Source of the DNA: Candidatus Latescibacterota bacterium
GTDB lineage: Bacteria; Latescibacterota; UBA2968; GCA-2709665
Assembly: GCA_021295655.1 (NCBI GenBank)
Contig: JAGWBX010000021.1
Span: forward strand, 52,304-116,303
Direction of reading: 5' to 3'
DNA: 64,000 nt
Below, in pieces: positions 17,970 through 27,518 of the stretch. The notes below the pieces were generated by a model, which worked only from the letters and a program-made list of their open reading frames with translations, had not been told where the DNA came from and did not search any database. Each line of letters starts with the position of its first letter. Within the stretch, counting starts at the first letter, position 1. Both the position numbers and the translations under genes were made by a program.

Positions 17970-19723
17970 TCAGTCGGCGGCGTTTTCACGGGCCTGGGGA
18001 ATACGCCAGCCGCGCGATATCTCCTGGGTACGCACCATGCGGGCGTAGAGACCATCCTGTACCATAAGGTCCTCGTGGGCGCCCGATTCGACAATACGGC
18101 CGGCATTGCAAGCGAGAATCCTGTCGGCATTGCGCACGGTGGACAGCCGGTGCGCGATCACAATCGTTGTACGATGGCGCGTAAGGCGTGCGATGGCTTC
18201 CTGGATGAGGATTTCGGTCTCGGCGTCCACGGAGGAGGTGGCTTCGTCCAGGATCAGAATCGGGGCGTCTTTCAACACCGCGCGTGCGATGGACAGCCGC
18301 TGTTTCTGCCCGCCGGAAAGCCGGATGCCCCGTTCCCCGACAAGCGTGTCGTAGCCTTCAGGCAGATCCAGGATGAAGTCCTCCGCGTTGGCCGTCCGGG
18401 CCGCTTCCCGGACCTCCCGGTCAGCAGGTTCTCACGTACCGTGGCGTGAAACAGAAAGACATCCTGGAACACGGTTGCAATCTGCGAGCGCAGGTAGGCC
18501 AGCCGAAGGGTGCGGACGTCGTACCCGCCAATGAAGACCCCGCCTCGCTGAGGGTCGTAAAAGCGTGGAATCAGACTGGCGACGGTGGTCTTGCCGGCGC
18601 CGGTAGGGCCGACAATGGCGATGATTGCCCCGGCCTCGACGTCGAATTCGACCTCGTGGAGCACTGGCTTTTCGGGATCGTATCCGAATGTGACGTTGCG
18701 GAACCTGATGTCCCAGTTCATGGCTTTCGGCACAATGGCGTCGGGGGCGTCATCGATGTCCGACTCAACGGCGAGGAGTTGGAAGACGCGGTCGGTGCTG
18801 GCCACGGCTTTCTGCAGGACGTCGTTGAACGAGGCGAGCTGGAGAAACGGCTGGTAGATGTGGCCCATGTAGACAATGAAAACAAAGAGATCCGCAACCG
18901 AAATGACGCCTTCCAGCGCCATATTCCCGCCGCTCCAGATGACCAGAACGATGCCGATACCGCCCGCGGCCTCAATGATTCCGGCGGGCAGAAGGGATAT
19001 GCGGTTGGCGGTTACGCTGCTGTCTCTGAACTTCCGGCTCCGGGCTTCAATCAGGCGGACGCGCCGGGTTTCCTGCACGAAAGACTTGATGACCGGGATG
19101 CCGGAGAAGCTGTCCTGAACCAGGGCGATCAGATCGGCCAGATGCGCGCGAACGGCGTTCCAGAGGGCGCGGACCCTTGAGACGTATCGGTAAATGAGCA
19201 GGGTTGTCAGCGGTATGGGGATCAGGGTAATGAGTGCGAGTTCGGGGTTCAGAGTGAACAGCACGACAATCATCGATACGGGTATGATCGCGGCCAATGC
19301 CGTCTCTGGGATGCCGTGAGCGACAAAGTCCTCCAGGGCTTCAACATCGTTGATTGAACGGGATATGAGGTTACCGGTCCGTTGCCTGTTGAAGAAGCGA
19401 TGGGGCAGGCTCTGCAGGTGTCGATAGATCCTCACCATCAGGTCGTGCATCACGCGGTAGGCGGCAATGTGGGAAAAGTACCCGTAACCGTACCTGGTTG
19501 CGCCCCGGAAAAGGTAGACCCCTATCAGGAGCAGACTGATCCGAATCAGATCGGCGCCGCTGGCGCCTTCCGTCAGCCACCGGATGAGTTCCCTGATCAG
19601 TAACGGCGGCAGCAGGTTCGCGGCGGCAAAAAGGAGCCCGCAGGCGATGGTGAGGGCGATAAGCAGGCGTTTGCCCTCCAGAATGCTGTAGAGTTGTGCG
19701 AAAAAACTCATGGGCAGTGCCAA
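17970..19723 (-). pseudogene. ABC exporter (fused TMD-NBD), frameshifted
   Basis: The 5' part encodes a six-helix type I exporter domain and the start of the nucleotide-binding domain, with Walker A GPTGAGKTT, Q-loop VFQDVF and ENLL. At about 18411-18422 the frame is lost and the other frame continues with [16 protein letters not shown], Walker [13 protein letters not shown] and the H-loop IAHRLST to the stop at 17970. Compared with usual MsbA-like sequences about seven codons seem missing at the break, so a small deletion rather than a one-base error is likely. If intact it would be a homodimeric lipid or drug exporter. Assembly error remains possible. Confidence 0.78.
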
Positions 19724-20122
19724 TTCCCGGGAGTAAGGACGATCCTGAGTTCTTTCGGGGCCCGATGACGGTTCGATCGGGTACGGTACGTGAGCGCCTA
19801 AACCTAGGTTTCCGCGGGAGTAAAGTCAACTCCTTTGGCTACGGGAGAGTATACACTCGAATTTTCGGTTGTGTAAGATGAACTTACATTTTATATTGTT
19901 GTCCAGCGTGCATAATTTTAGTAAATTTAATATCTATGTGCACTTATTTAAAATATCGGCTTATGGAATTCCGATCGCGGGAGCAAGGGTCCTCGTTCCC
20001 GGTACACGGATGTCACCACCGCTGGCTGGAAGCAACGGCGTCACGGGGCAAAGATCATGCACGACGGCCAATCCAACCGCAGGAAGGGGCGCGTGCGGGG
20101 TCCACTTTTTGAGGGAGCGGCG
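19724..20122. promoter_or_regulatory. divergent AT-rich intergenic region
   Basis: Between the broken ABC exporter (-) and the epimerase gene (+). Its centre (about 19860-19965) is clearly AT-rich in otherwise GC-rich DNA. A weak -35/-10 pair is visible on the + strand: TTGTGT, 17 bases, TATATT. No gene was recognised; it probably holds both divergent promoters. Confidence 0.4.
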
Positions 20123-21154
20123 ATGGAGATGTCGAAGTTCACGATTGATCCTATAGAGACCGAAACCGCGCTGGTCGATCAGATGACCGAACCGGTTCCC
20201 GAGGTGAGGGACGCGGTATCCGGAATCGACGGCGAGGTGATGATACTTGGCATCGCCGGCAAGATGGGGTTGACGCTGGGCGAACTTCTGGTGCGTTCCG
20301 GCGCCAGGGGCGTCATCGGGGTCTCGCGGTTCTCGAGTCCGGATGATCGGGAATACCTGGAAGCCAGGGGCATACGGACCGTACGGTGCGACCTGATCGA
20401 CGACGATTCGCTCCGCGCCCTGCCCGAGGTTGGCCACATCATCCTCCTTGCCGGGCACAAATTCGGTTCAACCGGAAACGAATCCCTCACGTGGGCGATG
20501 AACGCGCTGCTTCCCGGTAAGGTGATGCAGCGATTTCCGGATTCACGAATCATCTATGTTTCTTCGGGGAACGTCTACCGGTTTGTTTCACCGGATTCCG
20601 GCGGTTCGGTGGAGTCGTCGCCTCTGGACCCGATTGGGGAATACGCGCAGTCCCGCCTGGGAGGCGAGCGACTGGCGGCATACTATGCGGAGCGGAACGG
20701 TACTCCGCTCGCGATCATCCGGTTGTTTTACGCAACGGAGTTGCGCTACGGCGTATTTCTGGATATCGCCCAGCGGGTCTGGACCGGACAACCGATCGAT
20801 CTGGCCATGGGATATGTAAACCAGATCTGGCAGGGAGACGCGAATGCCTATCTTGCGCGGAGTTTTCCGCTGTGCGAGAGCCCCGCGCGGATTCTTAATC
20901 TGACCGGGCCCGATCACCTGGGAATCCGCGACGTCGCGTTGAAGCTGGGCGAATTGATGGGGCGGACACCTGTTCTTGAGGGTGAAGAGAGCCACACGGC
21001 CCTGCTGGGCGATGCGAGCGCGCTGTTCAATCTCATGGGACTGCCACGGGTCTCGTCCGGGGAGATGATGGAATGGGTGGCTGCGTGGGTAATGAACGGG
21101 GGTCCGACGCTGGGCAAACCCACAAAGTACGAATCCCGGAATGGGCAGTTCTAG
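20123..21154 (+). CDS. NAD-dependent epimerase/dehydratase-like protein
   Basis: I start at ATG 20123 with GGGAG five bases upstream. The 343-residue product has an extended-SDR fold: ILGIAGKMG as the nucleotide loop (GxxGxxG), YVSSGNVY for the catalytic serine strand, and EYAQSRLGGER where YxxxK is expected. The lysine is thus an arginine here, which suggests altered or lost redox chemistry. The C-terminus resembles sugar-nucleotide epimerases. It leads a long + strand series and is followed after 52 bases by the ceramidase-like gene. Confidence 0.75.
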   Translation: MEMSKFTIDPIETETALVDQMTEPVPEVRDAVSGIDGEVMILGIAGKMGLTLGELLVRSGARGVIGVSRFSSPDDREYLEARGIRTVRCDLIDDDSLRALPEVGHIILLAGHKFGSTGNESLTWAMNALLPGKVMQRFPDSRIIYVSSGNVYRFVSPDSGGSVESSPLDPIGEYAQSRLGGERLAAYYAERNGTPLAIIRLFYATELRYGVFLDIAQRVWTGQPIDLAMGYVNQIWQGDANAYLARSFPLCESPARILNLTGPDHLGIRDVALKLGELMGRTPVLEGEESHTALLGDASALFNLMGLPRVSSGEMMEWVAAWVMNGGPTLGKPTKYESRNGQF

Positions 21155-21206
21155 CAGCCCGTTGCCGGATCAGCGGTTTGCACGAGTGGGTTGGGAGATT
21201 TCGGTG

Positions 21207-22523
21207 ATGGGCGAACTGAAGGGCGGCGTTGCAGAGGTCAACATTACCCCGCCAATCGGCAATTCCCTTTGCGGATTCGGAAACCGGAAGGGGCCGGCCG
21301 AATCGGTTTACGACGATCTGTTCGCACGTGCGCTCGTATTGGACGACGGTCGGACCCGGCTGGCAATTGTAACGTCGGATCTCATCTCATTTGCGCCGGA
21401 CCTGGTTCGGCGGATACGTGATCTGGTCGAACGCGTTGCGGGCGTGCCGGGCGAGGGTCTGTTGCTGAATGGATCGCACTCTCACTCCGGTCCCACGGTG
21501 ATGTCGTTTCGCAGCATGGGATCGCGCGACGTCGCGTACGAGGACGTGCTGTGCCGGCAGGTCGCGGGCGCCGTTCGAATGGCGGCGGACCGGGTGGAGC
21601 CCGTTTCGCTCAGTGCAGGCAGGGCTCCCGTCAGGATCGCCCATAACCGTCGAGCTCGCCGTAGCGGACGGATGACGATCGGACATAACCCGGCGGGCGC
21701 CGAGGCCCCCTGGGTGGACGTCTTACGCGTCGACGCCAGGTCCGGTCCCACCCTCGGGCTTCTATATGTGACGGCGGCCCACCCCGTCAACCTGCGGGGC
21801 CTGGCGTTCAGCGCGGAATTTCCGGGATATGCGGCACGGACCATCCGGCGCGAACTCGAAGGTGCGCTGCCGATGTTTGCGCAGGCCTGTTGCGGCGACG
21901 TTAACTGCACGCCGATGGACGGCACCTTGGGGACAACCATTCGGCAGGGTGAACTGCTGGGAGGGGCTGCCGTTAACGCCGCCCGACACGCGGAGCCGTT
22001 GCAGTCGAACGGCCTGGGGGTAGCGCGCCAGGTGATCTATCTTCCCACGAGAATCCCTTCCGTGGACGAGGCGGAACGCGCACTTGAGGATCAGAAAGCG
22101 CGGGTCAGGGAGGCTGAGCAGGACTCCGAAGCAACCGACTATCTGGTCTGCCAGTACCGAGGACAGATCGAATGGGCTGAAGATTATCTGCGTGCGGCGC
22201 GAAGCCGACGGCCCCGGCCGGAAACGTTCGAGATTCAGGCAATGAGGATCGGAGAGGCGGCGCTGGTGGCGTACCCTGGCGAAATGTTCGTGGATTATCA
22301 ACTGGCAATGGATCGTACGTCTCCATTCAAAAAGACATTCACGCTGGCGTTCAGTAACGGATGCATCGGCTATGTGCCTACGGCGAAGGCATTTCCTGAG
22401 GGTGGGTACGAGGTTGACCACGCGTTTCGATATTACGGTACACTGATGATTACGCCTGCCTGTGAACGGATGATCAAATCAGCGACGCTCGAATTGCTGG
22501 ACGGGTTGAATCCCAACAACTGA
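21207..22523 (+). CDS. neutral/alkaline ceramidase-like protein
   Basis: ATG 21207 follows GGGAG by eight bases. The 438-residue product matches the neutral/alkaline non-lysosomal ceramidase N-terminal domain family: AEVNITPPIG, GFGNRK, DDLFARALVL, LNGSHSHSGP (metal-binding histidines) and AAHPVN. The family hydrolyses ceramide or, in many environmental bacteria, is of unknown specificity. No signal peptide is apparent, so it may act in the cytosol. The C-terminal immunoglobulin-like domain of true ceramidases is absent. Confidence 0.8.
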   Translation: MGELKGGVAEVNITPPIGNSLCGFGNRKGPAESVYDDLFARALVLDDGRTRLAIVTSDLISFAPDLVRRIRDLVERVAGVPGEGLLLNGSHSHSGPTVMSFRSMGSRDVAYEDVLCRQVAGAVRMAADRVEPVSLSAGRAPVRIAHNRRARRSGRMTIGHNPAGAEAPWVDVLRVDARSGPTLGLLYVTAAHPVNLRGLAFSAEFPGYAARTIRRELEGALPMFAQACCGDVNCTPMDGTLGTTIRQGELLGGAAVNAARHAEPLQSNGLGVARQVIYLPTRIPSVDEAERALEDQKARVREAEQDSEATDYLVCQYRGQIEWAEDYLRAARSRRPRPETFEIQAMRIGEAALVAYPGEMFVDYQLAMDRTSPFKKTFTLAFSNGCIGYVPTAKAFPEGGYEVDHAFRYYGTLMITPACERMIKSATLELLDGLNPNN

Positions 22524-22537
22524 AACGGGAGGCGTGT

Positions 22538-23503
22538 GTGCGTTTTTTGCTCTTGCTCGGATTGCTGTGTTTCGGTGCGGCGCCGTCCGAGGGCGGGGCG
22601 ATAAAGAAGGAGTCCTTTGCCGAAGGGACGAATTCGGCGAAGGAGGCCTTTACGAGATATCGCCCGAAACGGATCGGGCTTATCGTATTGGCGTCTGACC
22701 GGAACCCTGCTTCCGGACTCCGGTACGCCGGACGGGTGCTTCTGGGATTCAGCCGGCAGTTGGAGGGGGACCCGTTTCGGATGCCGCCCCGGTACGAACT
22801 CCGGCTGTACGAAGCGATCCGTGGGGCGCTGCAAGCCAGGGGATTTGAGGTAAGGCACCTTGGCGGATGGAACGGATTGCTTCTGGGAGAGGTGATCGAC
22901 CGGGCGGACGACGTGGACGTCGTGTGTGCAGCCCACTATTATATCAAACGCAACCACAGGATAGGGAATTTCGACGGTTACAGCTGGTCGTCTCCGTTTG
23001 AGGGTATGCATCTGAATCTCCATGCGGCGTTCTTCCACGTCGAGAGCAGGAAATCGTTCTACCGTCTGGAAGCAACCGCGCTGGGAACTGAGGACCTGTA
23101 CGCCAGGCTGGGAAAGATGGTGGCCGAAGAACCGCTCTATCCGGACGGTTACGACGAACACGGGAGTCCCAATGCATACAAGATTGCCGTTTACCAGACC
23201 TCAATGCGGGACTTGAAACTGGCTGAACATTCGGTTCCGATTATTCGCACGGCGGAAGGATCGCTCGATATCACGTACGACGGCGGGTGGATCCGTAAAG
23301 GCAGGGTACGATTGAAAAACGTGATGGGACGGCTCAATATTCCCATTCCGGAGGACGTTGCCAGACAGAACAGCGTACTGGCGCGAATGCTCGAATACGT
23401 TTCATTTCGCCCCAAAGACGACGATCGGGAATATTTCGATCTGCTGGGTGTCGCGAAAATCGGCCGCCTCATTCAACAGAGAATTCCCGATCGACGTCCG
23501 TAG
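22538..23503 (+). CDS. secreted protein of unknown function
   Basis: GTG start at 22538 with GGGAGG six to seven bases upstream. The N-terminus is a signal peptide (MRFLLLLGLLCFGAAPSEG), and the mature part is about 300 residues. Features include GLIVLASDRNPASG, the segment DVDVVCAAHYYIKR, and a basic C-terminus. The layout (a strand, a helix, then a second alpha/beta half) hints at a lipoprotein-assembly-like fold, but I recognise no family. It lies 14 bases after the ceramidase-like gene and is probably co-transcribed. Confidence 0.6.
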   Translation: MRFLLLLGLLCFGAAPSEGGAIKKESFAEGTNSAKEAFTRYRPKRIGLIVLASDRNPASGLRYAGRVLLGFSRQLEGDPFRMPPRYELRLYEAIRGALQARGFEVRHLGGWNGLLLGEVIDRADDVDVVCAAHYYIKRNHRIGNFDGYSWSSPFEGMHLNLHAAFFHVESRKSFYRLEATALGTEDLYARLGKMVAEEPLYPDGYDEHGSPNAYKIAVYQTSMRDLKLAEHSVPIIRTAEGSLDITYDGGWIRKGRVRLKNVMGRLNIPIPEDVARQNSVLARMLEYVSFRPKDDDREYFDLLGVAKIGRLIQQRIPDRRP

Positions 23504-23607
23504 AACGATACGGGAACGGAATCGGAGGACGGCGCGTCTGTTAAGGTGATCGCGGAAATAGCTTCCGGCCGCTCGGTACCCTTGCCGAAGAAGAGGATAC
23601 GGTTATA

Positions 23608-24603
23608 ATGAATAAATTCAAACTGAAAGAGCTGGAACTGGCGCCGGACATCCCGGGAATCAAACTGGAAACCGATTTTTTCTCGATGGTTGTCGTGCCG
23701 GAATTGGGCGGTAAGATAACTTCTCTTGTAAATAAGGCGACCGGGCGCGAGTTTCTCTCTCGCACCAACATACCCTACCGGAGGCGCACCTACGCGGACC
23801 GCTTTGAAAATTACGAACGTGACGGTGCGGACGAGTGTTTTCCCACTGTCGAAGACTGTCCCTATCCCGCCTATCCCTGGGAAGGGGTGCCGATTCCGGA
23901 CCATGGAGAGGTCTGGATGCTGCCATGGCAATACGAAGTCAAACAGGGACGCCTGCAGATGTGGGTGAACGGCGTGCGGTTTCCATATGTGTTTCAACGT
24001 GACATCCGATTCGAAACGCTGGCGCGCGGAGAAAAGCCGTATATCCGGTTTTCTTACACGGTTCGGAACGAAAGTCCGTTTGAAATGCCGTTCGTGTACG
24101 CGTTCCACCCGCTATTTAAGGTGGAAACCAGGGCGCGCATCCTGATGCCTTCCGGTACGGACGTGGTTTCTTACATGAGTACCGAAGACCGACTGGGGCC
24201 GCCAATGACACGACATGCCTGGCCCAAAGTGACGGATGTCACGCTCGACAAGGACTACAACCGGTCCTCGATCCGGTCCAGCCGTACCAAAGAGGCAGAA
24301 AAGATTTATTCCACGCGTCTGGAGCAGGGCCGCTGCGCGCTGGTCTACCCGAACGGGGAGTTTATCGGTTTTCTGTTCCCGGCCAAGAAGCTCCCCCACC
24401 TGGGCTTATGGATTAACGAAGGCGGATGGAACAACCTCCACCACGCCGCGCTGGAGCCCTCCACGTCGCAGGTCGACCGCCTGGATACCGCGTGGGGACT
24501 GAAAGCGTGCGGGATCGTGCCGGCCAACGGCCAGTACGAATGGGATATCAGCTTGATTCTTGGCGAGGGTGAAGAGCGCCAGGAATTGCTTGGGGAATTT
24601 TGA
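23608..24603 (+). CDS. aldose 1-epimerase-like (galactose mutarotase-like) protein
   Basis: A 331-residue protein with the galactose-mutarotase-type beta-supersandwich pattern: VVVPELGGKITSLVNKATGRE near the start, DECFPTV and FVYAFHPLF in the middle (the His is the likely catalytic acid), and LHHAALEPSTSQVDRL near the end, with the conserved EP. Family members convert sugar anomers. No signal peptide, so cytosolic. Two bases separate its stop from the preferred start of the next gene, so these are translationally coupled. Confidence 0.77.
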   Translation: MNKFKLKELELAPDIPGIKLETDFFSMVVVPELGGKITSLVNKATGREFLSRTNIPYRRRTYADRFENYERDGADECFPTVEDCPYPAYPWEGVPIPDHGEVWMLPWQYEVKQGRLQMWVNGVRFPYVFQRDIRFETLARGEKPYIRFSYTVRNESPFEMPFVYAFHPLFKVETRARILMPSGTDVVSYMSTEDRLGPPMTRHAWPKVTDVTLDKDYNRSSIRSSRTKEAEKIYSTRLEQGRCALVYPNGEFIGFLFPAKKLPHLGLWINEGGWNNLHHAALEPSTSQVDRLDTAWGLKACGIVPANGQYEWDISLILGEGEERQELLGEF

Positions 24604-24604
24604 G

Positions 24605-25981
24605 GTGCGACTGCTGTCGATCGCGGTTCTGGTTGGATTCATTCCGGCGGCGGCTCCTGCCCAGCCCGCCGGGGATGAAATGGTCCTGGTGCAGTCCGGC
24701 CAGGAGCGGTTTTACATGAGCAGACATGAAGTGACGGTTGAACAGATGAAGGCGTTCGATCCGGACTATCATCCGGCGTACACCTATTTCGATGATGCCA
24801 GAATGCCTGCCACGGCGATCACATTCACACAGGCGAAAGCGTACTGCGAAGCGCAGGGTAAACGGCTCCCAACGTCCGAAGAATGGGTCGTTGCGTGCGG
24901 CGGCCTGGAGGGTACGGCCTACGCGTACGGAAACAACTACGACCCGAACCAGGCGCGAGTGGGCCGAAAGAACTGGACAGACGGCCCCAAGGCAGTGATG
25001 AACTACGAAAAAAACAGGGCGGGGTTGTACGACATGTCGGGAAACGTGTGGGAGTGGGTTGACGATGGCGGCGGCGAAGGCGGGATGCAAAAAGTCTACG
25101 GCGGATCCTGGACGGATGGTCCCAGGCTGACACGGTGCGGTTCCGCGAGGCGAGCGAAAGTCGATCTGAAATCGCTGAACTACGGTTTTCGATGCGTCCG
25201 CTCGCTGACAGAGGTCGACCGGATTCGCCTGGCCAGAGCGGCGGCAGAGGCGCGACGCAAAGTACAGGCGCGGGTACGCAGGGAAGCCGCCCGCCGCAAG
25301 GCCGCGGTCAAGGCCGCAGAAGCGGCACGGAAGGCCAAAATTGAAGCAAAGGCGAAAACGGCACGGGAGGCCGAACTCGCCGAAGAACAGGCCCGGGCGG
25401 CCGAGGCGGCGCGAATAGCAGCGGCTTTTGCCAGAAAGGTCGAAGGTATGCTCAAGATCGAGACCTCCGCTTTCAAGACCTTTTACATCGATCCGCACGA
25501 AGTAAGTGTGGAGGCGTACCGTGCATTCAAACCGACTTACAGGCCGGATGAATTCTCTATTGGTCCTCGGATGCCGGCCACGGGAATAACGCACGAACAG
25601 GCGCGGGAATACTGCGGTTCCCTCGGCAAGAGGCTGCCTACGTCGGAGGAATGGGTGGCGGCATGTCTGGGTGAAACAGGCGATATCTATTCCTACGGGA
25701 AGCGCTACGATCCCACGCGTGCCCGGACCGGTCTGGCCTGGTCTGCCGGCGCCGGGGAAGTGGCCGGGGGAGCCCCCAACGTCTACGGTGCTCAGGATAT
25801 GGTGGGCAATGTCTGGGAGTGGGTGGACGGATGGTATGGAAACAACAGGGAGCTCCGCGCAATATTCGGTGGCTCTTGGCTTGACGACGAAAAGCGTGCG
25901 AAATGCACTGGCGCAGATTGGGCAAGACCCGACGACAGACGGTCGGACGTCGGATTTCGCTGTGCGGTGGGAGCCGATTAG
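24605..25981 (+). CDS. secreted tandem SUMF1/FGE-like domains joined by a charged helix
   Basis: I choose GTG 24605 because a signal peptide (MRLLSIAVLVGFIPAAAPAQ) follows and GGGGA lies upstream; an ATG at 24560 would sit inside the previous gene. The 458-residue product has two formylglycine-generating-enzyme-like domains (about 25-195 and 285-458), each with MPAT.IT..QA..YC, GKRLPTSEEWV, NVWEWVD, GGSW and GFRC. Between them is about 80 residues of Ala/Arg/Lys/Glu, a likely single alpha helix. The first of the two FGE active-site cysteines (five residues before C in RCGSARR) is absent, so sulfatase activation is unlikely; structural or ligand binding is more plausible. Confidence 0.75.
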   Translation: MRLLSIAVLVGFIPAAAPAQPAGDEMVLVQSGQERFYMSRHEVTVEQMKAFDPDYHPAYTYFDDARMPATAITFTQAKAYCEAQGKRLPTSEEWVVACGGLEGTAYAYGNNYDPNQARVGRKNWTDGPKAVMNYEKNRAGLYDMSGNVWEWVDDGGGEGGMQKVYGGSWTDGPRLTRCGSARRAKVDLKSLNYGFRCVRSLTEVDRIRLARAAAEARRKVQARVRREAARRKAAVKAAEAARKAKIEAKAKTAREAELAEEQARAAEAARIAAAFARKVEGMLKIETSAFKTFYIDPHEVSVEAYRAFKPTYRPDEFSIGPRMPATGITHEQAREYCGSLGKRLPTSEEWVAACLGETGDIYSYGKRYDPTRARTGLAWSAGAGEVAGGAPNVYGAQDMVGNVWEWVDGWYGNNRELRAIFGGSWLDDEKRAKCTGADWARPDDRRSDVGFRCAVGAD

Positions 25982-25983
25982 GG

Positions 25984-27465
25984 ATGCGTAACTCGAAACG
26001 CGGGCTGCCAGGCGCGGTCTGGCGGTTTGCCTGGTTTTTTCTGTTCTGCATCGGGGCCTGGAATTGCGGCGTCAGTCGGCAGGAAGTGGAACAGGCGGAA
26101 AGAGACGCGCTGAACACGGTGCTGGGTCTCGTTCACGACAGCGAACTGGAAGGCGCCCTGGTTGCGGAGGCTGTAACGGTCCTGGGCGCGTTGGACAGCG
26201 CTGATGTTCAATCGGCGCTCTTAACCCTGCTGGACCATCCCGATGAAATCGTGGTTCTGCGAGCGGTAGAAGCGCTTGGAAGACACAATGGTCCCGGCGC
26301 CGCCGACACACTCAGACGCGTGTTCGAAAAAACCGAGAGCGCATTCGTGAAAGTGGAGGTTGCGGCCGCGCTGGAACGACTGAACGCGGGGACGATGGCT
26401 CCCTGGCTGGCGGAAACCCTCGGGAACGGCCAGATGAGCATGGTTCGGTCCAAGGCCGCCGCGGCATTCGGTCAACTGCTGAACGCGGCCGCCGTCCCGG
26501 CGCTCAGACGGGCGTTTGGAGAAGATCCGGACCCGGTTGTTCGATCTTCCGCGGCATTGGCGCTTGCCAGGCTGGCGGATTTGCAGAGTCTGCCTGTCAT
26601 CGCCGATACTCTTCTGAAGACCGGGCAACTTTCCACCTCGCTGGTCATGGTGGAGGCCCTGGAGAAATTCGGAACCGCCGAGGCGATCGACCATCTTGAG
26701 ACGGTAGCGAAACAGACCGCGTGGCAACAGTCCCTGCGGATCCGCTGTCTGGAAGCGCTGGGAGGCCTGTCCGCCAGGACGATTGGCCCCTACCTCAAGG
26801 AACAGCTGCTGGAAGAAGGACATCCGATGAACCGGTTGCTGGCTGTGGATGGATTGGGGTGGATTCAGGACTCAACGGCGGTGGAACTCCTGCGTTCGGC
26901 CTTTTTCGGCCCCGAAAACCAACCGCTCCGGCTCAGCGCGGCGTGGTCCCTGGCCCGGCTCGGCCACGGGTTCGAAATTTCGGAGGAACTGGAAGACGAC
27001 CTGAAGAGTAGGCACATTCCGTTTCGAAGGCGCGCCGCGGAGATCCTGGGTATCATTGCTGATGAACGACGGATTCCGGCCTTGAGGGACGCGTTTTCGG
27101 AAAACAGGGAATTTTCCGTTCGACTGGCGGTTGTTCAGGCTCTGGGTAAAATCAGAAGTGCCGGGTCGGTCGAGGCACTTGCGTGGGCGTATCATCAGGA
27201 CGCGTCGCTGGAAATCAGGGAGTCCATAATTGACGCACTTGGACAGATTGCGCTGGCAGAGGCGATTGAAGCGCTGAACGATGTCCTTGCGGAGAACGAA
27301 GAATCGGTCCTGCAGGCCGCGGCATTGAGAGGATTGGCGCAGCCCGGCGACCTGAAACAGTTGAAGACGCTTCGCACGTACCTCAGGGACGCCGAACCGG
27401 GCTTGCGCCTGGAAGCCGCCAGAGGAATCTTCGAGCTCGCCCGAAGGGATAATCAGCCCGGCTGA
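25984..27465 (+). CDS. HEAT-repeat putative lipoprotein
   Basis: ATG 25984 lies two bases after the stop of the preceding gene. The 493-residue product has an N-terminal hydrophobic segment ending in IGAWNCG, which could be a loose lipobox, then about a dozen HEAT-like helix pairs (for example VLRAVEALGRH, VRSSAALALARL, VRLAVVQALGKIR). Such alpha-solenoids bind partners and have no enzyme activity of their own. It is probably co-expressed with the FGE-like and dockerin/Vgb-like neighbours and may scaffold them at the outer surface. Confidence 0.72.
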   Translation: MRNSKRGLPGAVWRFAWFFLFCIGAWNCGVSRQEVEQAERDALNTVLGLVHDSELEGALVAEAVTVLGALDSADVQSALLTLLDHPDEIVVLRAVEALGRHNGPGAADTLRRVFEKTESAFVKVEVAAALERLNAGTMAPWLAETLGNGQMSMVRSKAAAAFGQLLNAAAVPALRRAFGEDPDPVVRSSAALALARLADLQSLPVIADTLLKTGQLSTSLVMVEALEKFGTAEAIDHLETVAKQTAWQQSLRIRCLEALGGLSARTIGPYLKEQLLEEGHPMNRLLAVDGLGWIQDSTAVELLRSAFFGPENQPLRLSAAWSLARLGHGFEISEELEDDLKSRHIPFRRRAAEILGIIADERRIPALRDAFSENREFSVRLAVVQALGKIRSAGSVEALAWAYHQDASLEIRESIIDALGQIALAEAIEALNDVLAENEESVLQAAALRGLAQPGDLKQLKTLRTYLRDAEPGLRLEAARGIFELARRDNQPG

Positions 27466-27518
27466 CCAGGGTGTCATCCAATCCGCGTTTGTTGCGGCCA
27501 TCTTGTTGCGAAGGCCAG

